From Deinandra increscens subsp. villosa (Eukaryota > Streptophyta > Magnoliopsida > Asterales > Asteraceae), in NCBI GenBank assembly GCA_039602395.1, contig JBCNJP010000010.1:32389828-32453827 (forward strand): 64,000 bases of DNA, in the 5' to 3' direction. Made by a program: the position numbers and the translations under genes. The notes below the pieces were generated by a model. That model was not told the origin of the DNA, searched no databases, and worked only from the letters and a program-made list of their open reading frames with translations. Of this stretch, positions 54,546 through 64,000 are shown piece by piece (positions within the stretch are counted from its first letter, which is position 1; each line of letters starts with the position of its first letter).

Positions 54546-57500
54546 ATGATAAAGACCGGTGTTAGCAAGACCACCGGAAAAAGGACACGTCAGAATACTG
54601 ACGATCTTCAGAAAGAACCTGATGAAGACAACCGCTCCCTACATGTTGTATATGGGAAGGATGGAAATCCTCTTACTTCAGAACCAAAGCGCAAAAAGGA
54701 GCAAGAAGAGCGATTCCAAAAATTGATCACTGACGAGATTGCTACGACATTCCCGAATCTAGTTGCTCAAGAAAAGAGGATAGTAGTAGAGAAGGATGAC
54801 AAAGAAAAGCAAGACCCCTTATATGCTGAAAGGACCGAGTCAAGTCACCATCGTAGGTCCAAGTCAGAAAGGCACAAGGTGGTCAGAGTTGATTCGTCTG
54901 CTAGTTCCCGAAGCGAGCCTAAGAGGCGTCGCCATCCTCAGTCCTGATTCCTACAGCTCGGAGGAGCATCAGTGAAAGAAGAGTAAGAAAGAGAAGAGAA
55001 GAGCCAAAGAAAGAGGTTGTAGTTATAAGACTTATATGGCTAGTATTCAGGCACTTTCCGAGGTGATAAGAGCGCCACTAAAGCTCTTAACTGGTTAGAT
55101 GAAGTGGAAAGGGCACTGGATATTAATGAGTGTGCTGAGAAGGATAGAGTGAGGTTTGCTTCATAATTGTTCAAGGGTTCGGCATTGACTTGGTGGAAGA
55201 TGGAATTCCATAAGCGTGGAAGGACCAAGGCCTATGATATGGAGTGGGCCAAGTTTCGTAAGTTGGTAGCAAAAGTTTCTCCCAGAGCACGAGTCTGAAA
55301 AGCTAGAGAACGAGTTTATTCATCTGGAGATGAAGGGTTCAGACTACATGACTTATATCAATCGGTTCAATGAGCTGCTAAATCTGGTTCCGCATATGGT
55401 GAAGAAAGAGTTGACCAAGAATCGACGATTTGTGTATGGTTTGAGCCCCTTTATTAGGGCTGATGTTAGAGCTTCCTGACTCCATACTCTAAAATCGACA
55501 ATTAATTTGACTGGAACTTTATGTGAAGAATGGGATCGACCGTCTGGAAAGAAAGGGGAGTCCTCTGATCGAAAGAGGAAGTTTGGTGGTTAAGGTCATG
55601 ATCGTGGTCGTGACCAAGGAGGAAAGAAAGGGCACCGAGATGACAGAGGAAGGGATTATAGGAAAGAGAAGCCCACGTGTTACAAATGCAACACCATCGG
55701 CACTATGCTGATCAATGTGCAAAGCCCGCGGGATGTTATAACTGTGGAGACAAGGGACGTCGGATCGCCGACTGCCCGAAGCCAAGGGATGACACCAGAT
55801 TCAGAAGCAAGGGCAAAGATGGTGGAGGCTCAAAAGGTAAACCTCGAATTTTCTTGATGACTACTGAGGAGGCCCGTAAAAACACCGATGTCGTATCTGG
55901 TATGTTTTCTGTGAATGGCAGTTATGTTAGTGTGTTATTTGATTCTGGTGCATATAGGAGTTTCGTTTCTACTACATGTATTCCCAAATTAAAATGTGTA
56001 TTGCATGATTTATATCGACCTTATATTGTAGAAACTGCTAATGGGCAAGAAGTTAGTATCCCTAAAATTATTAAGAATTGCTATTTAAGGTTAGACGATG
56101 CCCTATTTGATTTAGAACTGCTTCCCATGACCTTGAGTGAATTCGATATTGTACTCGGAATGGTTTGGTTGACTCGACATCGAGCTAAGATTCGTTGCGA
56201 CGAGAAGATTGTGGAATTTGAATCCGCGGACGAGAAAATTCACACGATAGTGGGCGATCGTTAAGCGCGACCGTTGAAGATAATTTCAATGCTCAAGGTG
56301 AAAAAATGCATGAAGAAAGGATGCCATGCTTTCCTAGTTAACTTGGTAGAAGTCCCTCGCGAAAAAAAGGTTGAAGATGTACCCGTTGTTTCGGAATTCG
56401 CCGATGTATTTCTGGATGAGCTACCGGGATTTCTACTTGAGTGACCGGTGGAGTTCCAAATTGAATTGGCACCAGGAATGACCCTGATAGCTAAAGCACC
56501 GTATATACTTGCGCCATCTGAAATGCAGGATTTGAAGAGTTAACTACAAGAACTTTTGGATAAGGGTTTCATTCGACTTAGCTCTTCACCTTTAGGAGCT
56601 CCCGTGTTATTTGTGAAAAAGAAGGATGGATCATTACGTATGTTCATTAACTACCGTGATCTCAACAAAGTAACCATCAAGATTAAGTATCCACTTCCTC
56701 GAATAGACGATTTGTTTGATCAGCTCCAGGGAGAGAGTTATTTCTCTAAGATTGATTTGAGGTCTGGATATCATCAAGTAAGGTTTAGAGAAGAAGATGT
56801 GCCAAGAACTACATTTAGAACAAGGTATGGGCACTATGAGTTCACAGTGATGCCATTTTTTTAACGAACGCACCTGCAATCTTCATGGACCTGATGAATC
56901 GTGTATGTAAGCCATACCTCGACAAATTTGTGATAGTCTTTATTGATGATATACTGATCTACTCGCTGAAGAACACCTCAGAACGACGCCGGGACTTCTT
57001 AGGAAGGAGAAGCTTTATGCAAAGTTTTCCAAGTGTGAATTTTGGCTTTGTCAAGTTTAATTTTTGGGTCATATTGTGAGTGATGCTAGAATTCAGGTGG
57101 ACCCCGCAAATGTTGAAGCGGTATGAAATTGGGAACAACCTAAGTCTCCGACAGAGATAAGAGGATTTTTGGGTTTAGCAGGATATTATCGTCGCTTCAT
57201 TCAAGATTTCTCCCAGATCGCTACACCTTTGACCGCATTAACTAAGAAGAACGCAAAGTGGGATAAGAAGCAGAAACACACCGATGCATTTGAACTTCTA
57301 AAGCAAAAGTAGAGCATCGCTCCTATACTCTCCTTACCCGAGGGATCGAAGGATTTTGTTGTTTACTGTGATGCATCGATCAATGGATTGAGATGTGTGT
57401 TGATGAAGCGAAGCAAAGTGATCGCTTATGCATCAAGGTAGCTTAAGACACACGAGAAGAATTATACTACACATGATCTGGAACTCGGTGCCCTAAAGAT

Positions 57501-58782
57501 TTGGAGGCACTATCTCTATGGAACGAAGTTTGTGGTGTTCTCAGATCATAAGAGTTTGCAGCATTTGTTCAATCAGAGGGAATTAAACATGCGTCAAAGG
57601 CGTTTGATGGAGGTGTTAAGTGATTATGATTGTGAGATAAAGTATCATCCCAAAAAAGCCAACGTAGTGGCTGATGCACTGAGTAGAAAGGAAAGAACCA
57701 AGTCTCTGAGGGTTCGTGCGATGAGAATAGATGTTCGTGCTGACCCGATCGATAAAATTTTGAAAGCCCAAAAGGAGAAAATAGCTGTTCCAGAAGTGAA
57801 TAGAAAGGAAGAAATAATGACCATCGTGGGTCGCCTTACTAAGGAACCCGATGGTATCCTTGGAATGGGAAATAGAATCTGGGTGCCGAAGGAAGGTGGT
57901 CTCCGTGAAATGATCCTTCGTGAAGCGCATAAGTCTAAGTATATGATGCCACCTGGTAATGATAAGATATACCAGAATTTGAGACCCTATTATTGGTGGC
58001 TGGGGATGAAGAGAGCAATTGCCGAGTTTGTTGGGAAATGCCATACGTGTTTGCAGGTAAAAGCTGAGCATCAGAATCCCGCTGGTTAACTTCAACCTTT
58101 AGAAATACCCAAGTGGAAATGGGACATGGTGACTATGGATTTTGTAACCAAGCTTCCTAAAACTAGGACCGTTAATGATGCTATTTGGGTAATCGTGGAC
58201 CGATTGACAAAGTCAGCTCACTTTTTGCCGATTAAGGAAACTTACCCCATGGAACAATTGGCCAAAATTTATGTAAATGAAATGGTGTCAAGGCATGGAG
58301 TTCCATTATCAATTTTGTCTGATAGAGATGGCTGATTTACTTCCCATTTCTGGCAAAGTCTTCAGGAAATGTTGGGAACTAAAGTGAAATTAAGTACGAC
58401 GTATCATCCATAGACGGATGTGCAAAGCGAAAGAACCATCCAAACCATAGAAGACATTCTAAAAGCATGTGTGATGGAATTTGGTGGAAGTTGAGACACC
58501 CACCTACCATTGGTAGAGTTTTCATGTAACAATAGTTATCACTCTAGTAAACAAATGCCACCGTTTGAATCTCTATATGGAAGGAAATGTAGAGTCCCGT
58601 TGTGTTGGTCTAAAGTTGGAGAAGGGCAACTTACAGGACCATAGTTGGTTATGGCTACGAATGATAAGTTTCAAGAAGTTCGAGAAAAGCTCAAAGCCGC
58701 GTAGGATCGGCAAAAGTGTTATGCCGATCGTCGTCGTAGGCCATTGGAATTTAAGGAAGGAGATATGGTAATGCTTAGGATA
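54546..58782 (+). pseudogene. Decayed gag-pol of T
   Basis: A charged linker (54546-54947) precedes the gypsy Gag domain (ALNWLDEVERALDI, GSALTWWKMEFHKRG, 55060-55490, in broken frames). Two CCHC knuckles are at about 55677-55780; a one-base loss splits the first. The protease is VLFDSGAYRSFVS near 55935. RT covers LGAPVLFVKKKDGSLRMFI to GHYEFTVMPF (56556-56864), then VIVFIDDILIYS near 56935 (IDD where YVDD/FIDD is usual). RNase H has VYCDASINGL and VVFSDHKSLQHLF (57360-57560). The integrase zinc region is AHKSKYMMPPGNDKIYQ ... CHTCLQVK (57925-58060), and the core has MVTMDFVTKLP, VPLSILSDRDG and FESLYGRKCRVP (58126-58600). No chromodomain is reached. Many stops are present, e.g. 56262, 56862 and 58333. 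Confidence 0.88.
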
Positions 58783-60180
58783 TGTCACACCCCAACCGAC
58801 GGCGGAATATGTCGGGGCGCAATGATTATCCAGATGCACATGACAACTAAAATAAGTTGTAATACTTAAACATGCCCTTTTTCATTAATCAACTTAAGAC
58901 CTTATACAAGATATTAAACATGCAGTAATACATATCAAACTGATTTAAAGTCTTTAATCTAGGTCCAGAAATCCTAGCGTGATCATATCAAAGCTGTAGT
59001 ATAAATTCCTGCAACATGTATAAAATCAAGTTTCAACTACAAAAGTAGTTGGTGAGTAAACACAAGTTTATAAAATATATTTTTAACACATGCGATATAA
59101 GAGATAATTCAGATATACAGTCAATCGGCTAATGAAATAGAATAAACAAGCAAATATTTTGAATATAGATACATGTTACACCCCAAAAAGGTTAAAGATA
59201 TGGAGCTATGATTTCACACAAGTCGGATTATCAATTGAATGAATCACCATTAGTAATGATAATACGAATTGAATATTGAGTCATATCCCATTTTAAAAGA
59301 AAGGGGGTTTTAGTGAATACTCACCTGCTAAGTAGATCGGATGCAAGAGATAGAACCAACTTGCGAGAGATAACAACCTGGAGATTATCCTAATGAAACG
59401 AACATGCTAAATGAATATGGAGAATGATAATGATTATAGTTCTAAGGACACGAGGGACTTAAGGAGAGTTAGGTTCTATTTAAAAAGACCATTTTACCCT
59501 TTATCGGTAAATTATGATTTATTTATTTACTTATCAACTTTTGGACTCATATACTCTTATTATATGTATAAACATGATATAAGACTAAAAACCAAGTCCT
59601 AATACCTTTTGGTTTGTTAATATTAAATAATCATATTCAAAACCCTAATTTTGAAATATTTATCAAATAAATAGAAAAACCTTTTATTAACTAAAATAAA
59701 TTTAGGGCTTTTACTTAAACTTTTATTTTATAATATACCTTAAAAGATTAGCCCTAATTATGACCCGTTTGTTCAATTTTGGCAAAGCAACGTTTAGAAA
59801 ACCCTAGTTGTAATGTATTTATTAAATAAATATCAAAACAATTTATAAAATTGTAAAAACTTAGGATTTTATTTATTATAATATATTATAATATTCCTCA
59901 AAATATCAAACCTTAATTCAACACAGTTTACTCAATTTGGGCAGAACAATGTTATGAAAACCCTAATTTTGACCGATTTTTGGATAAAATATCAAACATT
60001 CCTAAAACTTGAAATTGACTTAGGCCATTCTTAAAACATATTATTTTAGGATTACCTACAAAAATTCAGACCCTAATTCCAATCCGATCACCCAATTTTG
60101 GCAAACCAAGCTCGAGAACCCTAATTTTTATATAATTCTAGAAACCATGCTTAGACAAAATATTAACAAAAACTGAGATA
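58783..60180 (-). repeat. LTR-like AT-rich segment beginning TGTCACACCCCAACC
   Basis: It interrupts T right after MLRI. The TGTCACACCCC start and following CGACGGCGG...GTCGGGGCG inverted repeat are typical of plus-strand views of gypsy LTRs lying on the minus strand. A further LTR-like start (TGTTACACCCC) occurs at 59174. No coding signal. The right boundary is not defined. Confidence 0.4.
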
Positions 60181-61367
60181 GGTTATTGTTGCCATAGCAA
60201 CTTTCATTTCTCTTTTACTGCTAGCTTCGGCTTCGAGCCTTCCGACCTATCACTTATAGTGATGGTCTAAGGTAACGTAGCTTGGAACGTCGTTCCCACT
60301 ATTCTTGCCATAGCAACTTTCATTTCTCTTTTACTGTTACAACGTCTATTTTTATTCGCGTCTTTACGCGACATTTAGGTTTGTCTACACCATCTTTTCA
60401 TCTTCAACGGTTCCTGAGTTTTCCAAATGCAATTCCTATGATGACGTCTCTCGCACATCTAGCATATCGACTTTCTTTGTTTAGAAGCTCCCTTAGCCTT
60501 CTTGTGGAATCTACCATCATTTTCTTCAAGATCTTCTTCATCCTCGAACCACTTTCGTTTGTCTTTTATCGGGAATCTATTTCTACTAGAGGCTTCTTTG
60601 GTACAAGCTCCGCTAGCGGTCGCTTTATTGGACATTCTTCTCGTCAAAGCTTCCGGAAATTGATTAGCAATCGATAACAACGTAACCTTCAATGCTTCTG
60701 CCACTATTTCTAACATAACGGCTTTCATTTCTTCACTGAAGGTACTTGTCTTTACATTTTCACTAACATCAGATGTCATATCGGATGTTCTATTCGCATT
60801 CCTACCATGACTATGATTTCTAATCTTTTGATCCTATGATGAAAATAATCTGACATTTCAGAACTCATGTGATGTGAAGTCTCTAAATTTTGAATTCATG
60901 ATAATTAGATAATTGCAAGCGCTATACATTTATATAATTATGATGCGCTGAATACCCAGTTATCCTCATCATAGTTATTCCTAGTGTCCCTACATTTCCT
61001 TTCATCCTTTACCGGTAATTTCTAAAAACCGCTCATTTAATACTACCTTTCTCTAGGCATTCTTTACAAGTTATTGACCACGTATCTCACTGTCAATTAA
61101 CCTACCCCTCACTAGGCCACACAACAGTTAGAACCTATGATAAGTTCATTTGGGTAAAATACCAAATTGCAGTAGCTAATTACAATCGGGTATTCTCCGC
61201 ACTTGCATACCCTAAGTCCTACCTCTTATGTTCCTCGTGCAACATTTTTCCCTGTGGGCATGACTATCCTGACTGGCAATTACATTCCCTATCTTACCTT
61301 ACTCTCTTTACCAAGAGTCCTAGTTTAAGTCTAGATACGGTGCTAGTATCTAAATCTCTTAAACCAA
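60181..61367 (-). other. Degenerate interior of a minus-strand LTR element
   Basis: It ends at a reversed primer site (61368-61383). A 321-bp minus frame (60459-60779) reads MTSDVSENVKTSTFSEEMKA and then becomes acidic/basic (KWFEDEEDLEENDGRFHKKA). It could be the start of a gypsy Gag but matches nothing I can name. A 32-bp direct repeat lies at 60189-60220 and 60305-60336. The rest (60780-61367) has no ORF and would be the leader. Confidence 0.4.
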
Positions 61368-61383
61368 GGCTCTGATACCAACT
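61368..61383 (-). other. Primer-binding site of the right-end element
   Basis: The plus strand ggctctgataccaact is the reverse complement of a TTGGTATCAGAGCC tRNA-Met site and directly precedes TGTGACACCC at 61384. Confidence 0.8.
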
Positions 61384-64000
61384 TGTGACACCCACTCTCA
61401 GTCTTGGCTCCAGGAGGGGTCACGTGTCAGATTTATTTCAGAACACATGGTATAACAGAGATAACTAAGCAGCGAAAATTAAAAACTTTTCATTTATATA
61501 TTTGCCAAGTACAACAGTAAGGAAGATAACAACATAATCTAGTAACTAGATCTTATCTATAACTATGCGAGTCTACTACCGAGTCTATCCTGATAGCTTG
61601 CCCATCTAATCTTCCCTTGCTAGAGCCCTTCCCTTGCTACTTTAAACATCACCGATACCTGACATACATGCTTTTAAAGGTCAGCTTACGCTGGTGAGTT
61701 CTAAGTATTTAAAACTTTTACATTTTCTTGAAAGGTTACCTCAAACATTTGGGTCTAACGACCCCTTCTTTATAAATATTTATCAGGTACAAAACATAAC
61801 AGGATTATACTAAAACATTTAATCATTCATCCTTTATCAGGTATAAGATATAACAGAATTATACCAAAACATTTAACCTTTAAACCTTTATCAGGTATAA
61901 GACATAACAAAATTATACCAAATCATTAATTCAACTAAGCATTGTCTATTGGAACCACGCTAGCTCCTCGGGCAACCGTCGTCACCCGAATATCAGTCAT
62001 AGAGTAACCGTCGCTACCCCGGGGAACTGTCATTCCCGGGTTTTAGTTGTACAAGCACAATCTTCCTTCTTACATAGACAATCTTCTGCTTAGATTTTAA
62101 AAACTAACCCCAAGGGTTATTTTTTTTATCCGGAAACCTTAATTCCTTTATCAAACTTTACTTAAAATAGTTTAATATCTTTATTACCCGTTTATTATAA
62201 CCTTCCCGAAAAGAGTTTATAACAGGTAATAACAACTTTAAAACAGTCATAAGCATTATAACATTTCACGTATGTGAATTAACACAAAACAGGCACAAGG
62301 CATTTCAAATACTTTTAAAAGTATTAATATTGCATGTATATGTAACACCCGTATACAATTTGATGCCAAACAAAAACCATTACTTTATAAAATTCGGTCC
62401 TAGAAATTTTTTTGTTCAAAACATTATTTTTTATAATCATATAATACCATCATGGTGGTTTATATTTACAAAATATACCCATAATAAGTTTAACATCCAA
62501 GTGTTGTTCAATAAACTTTGCATAAGTTCATTAGACCAAAAAGGGGGAATCGGTTCGTTCAATCTTCATGTGATCGGTCCATCTTGCACTTGATGAGCAT
62601 CACGTCAAGCCTTCACCTTACCTGCAACTTACTCACTTTCAGTAATGAGTTTCTATTGAATAACAAAATGTAATTAACATTAATCAATGAGTATAAAAAG
62701 TAAAATCAGAATGGTACTCCTAGGCGTATCGCCTAGATTAGCCTTAGTTCCAGGCGATACACTTGGATTACTACGCGCATCGCCTTCTGATTCACATGCT
62801 CCAAGCGATATGCTTGGAGCCATTTTTCCAGGGATTTGGCCAATTTCGGCTGGTTCCATACTTAGCCAAATTTGTGGCTTTTTCACCTTGCTTCCTATCA
62901 GATTTCACCAACTAGTTTTCCAGCCTATTTCAAGTCATTCAATCATCACAAAACACTTTTTAAACATGTTTTTAATCATATAAACATAGCTTATCCGAAT
63001 CGAATTCGGACTATGCATTTACGGGTTCATCCAACCCGTTTGACTCGTTAGGATACCCATTTCCTTTAAGCTAAGTATTTGACCCAAATGTAAGTTTAAC
63101 CCACCATAACCCATTGGCATGCATGAAGGATAATTCATCTCCAAGGTCAATTACATCTTTTAACCCTGCAAAGATTCTATGCACTTCGTGTGCTCGTTTC
63201 AATTGAAACTAACTCAATTTTGAAGATTATGATCCTAAATTTATGTGACTACCTATTTATGCATCAATTTTCTTTTAGGGAGTCACTACATATTTGTTCA
63301 ACCATTTTTGTGATATTGCACCCGTTTGACCCGTTAAGGTGGGTCCTTGGCCTTGGTGTCTCCCAATGCCATACTTTACCACAATTTAGCATATAGGATC
63401 TATGGTTCTATAAACCATTTGTGATCATTCTTTAATTTGTTACATGGCATGGGTTCTAAAACCCCATTTCCACCCATTGCAACTTGTCGTTCATATTATG
63501 ATTCATCCGAATCTTACTTATGCTCAAATTAGTCATTGGAGAACCTTTTGGCGATTAGGCTTCATGGTTCCTAGAACCATTCTTCACCCATTTAGAATAG
63601 CTCATGGTCATTTCCATTTATATGAATACTCATTTTACATAACTACTACTTGTATCATAAACAATGTTACTTTCTACATTCTACCCGTAGGCATCATGCT
63701 CTAACGTGTTTCTTGTCATGCTTTGCTTAATTGCTTTGATTCAAATTCTACTTAATGTAACACTTCCATTTATATTCTTAAGTAATACTCATTACATAAT
63801 TAATGAGTTTTTATTGTTACTTAAGTAAGTGTAAGTTGTACTTACCTTGCATCCATGTGAGCATTTCCACCTTCACTTTATCCGGATGACACATCCGATT
63901 GCAAGCTTCAACTAGCTAGCTCATCAAGATCAACCAATCACCTTCATTAGATTAGCTATGGTTAGAGCTTCAAGAAACTCCATTAACCATCAAAAATCGC
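61384..64000 (-). repeat. 5' LTR of the right-end element and continuing LTR-like sequence
   Basis: Starts TGTGACACCCACTC after the primer site and runs toward the window edge without coding signal. Another LTR-like start (TGTAACACCCG) at 62341 may mark a nested element. Three hairpins cluster at 62720-62819. The end is outside the window or unrecognised. Confidence 0.45.
62720..62819. repeat. Cluster of three short hairpins
   Basis: CTAGGCG-TAT-CGCCTAG (62720-62736), an imperfect TCCAGG...CTTGGA (62749-62767) and CTCCAAGC-GATAT-GCTTGGAG (62799-62819). The first and third are perfect stems, and the words GCGATA(C/T) and GCGTATC recur in loops and arms. Confidence 0.6.

Larger units (their letters stand above)
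53401..58782 (+). mobile_element. Element T: degraded Ty3/gypsy (Tekay/Del-like) retrotransposon, ends missing
   Basis: Gypsy domain order on the plus strand is gag, zinc knuckles, protease, RT, RNase H, integrase. No LTR is recognised on the left, and on the right the frame stops at MLRI where an LTR-like TGTCACACCCC sequence begins (58783). Numerous stops and shifts mark it as old. Confidence 0.85.

Noticed and set aside
60459..60779. Confident gypsy gag call
   Set aside because: The acidic/basic frame sits where a gag start could be, but no capsid motif or zinc knuckle is visible.

Overview
The window is plant nuclear DNA, almost certainly a transposon-dense intergenic region of a eudicot. 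The Gag and Pol wording resembles Asteraceae elements, but the family assignment is a weak inference. I found no host gene, no rRNA or tRNA gene and nothing bacterial. Nearly all of the 64 kb can be assigned to LTR retrotransposons, one LINE fragment and what has happened to them since insertion.

Layout. (1) 1-3773: 3' half of a plus-strand gag-only LTR element (relic R). (2) 3774-6405: 5'-truncated LINE, minus strand. (3) 6406-8300: internal end, primer-binding site and LTR of a minus-strand element (M0). (4) 8301-53045: a SIRE/Maximus-like Ty1/copia element (S) with paired LTRs, decayed gag-pol and a long extra 3' ORF, swollen to about 45 kb by insertions and a duplication. Nested in S are copia element C (14944-22825, minus, TSD ggaac), gag-only element G3 (25077-31280, minus, TSD actcc), gag-only element G4 (32801-39158, minus, TSD gttgc) and a 4.3-kb probable solo LTR (39299-43575, TSD ctagt). 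(5) 44918-52883: a tandem second copy of the right part of S, including its own solo LTR (47256-51556) but with an empty G4 site. (6) 53401-58782: degraded Ty3/gypsy (Tekay/Del-like) element T, cut off before its end. (7) 58783-64000: pieces of further gypsy-type LTR elements with a second minus-strand primer-binding site.

The order of events can be read directly: S inserted; C, G3 and the solo LTR element followed; the right end of S was duplicated in tandem; and G4 then inserted into only one copy. G4 has LTRs that look identical and an uninterrupted 1067-codon gag, so it is the youngest and probably the only potentially mobile element here. It has no protease, integrase or reverse transcriptase and would need enzymes from another element.

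The most unusual signals concern the gag-only family (R, G3, G4). A block of about 320 bp in the 3' noncoding region is about 97% identical between G3 and G4, although surrounding noncoding sequence is far more diverged. A 36-nt hairpin keeps its length in all three and shows one compensatory base-pair change. Near-palindromes sit just upstream of the TATA box in each LTR, with the same layout but different sequence, and the core word of each is repeated as an array in that element's own 5' leader.
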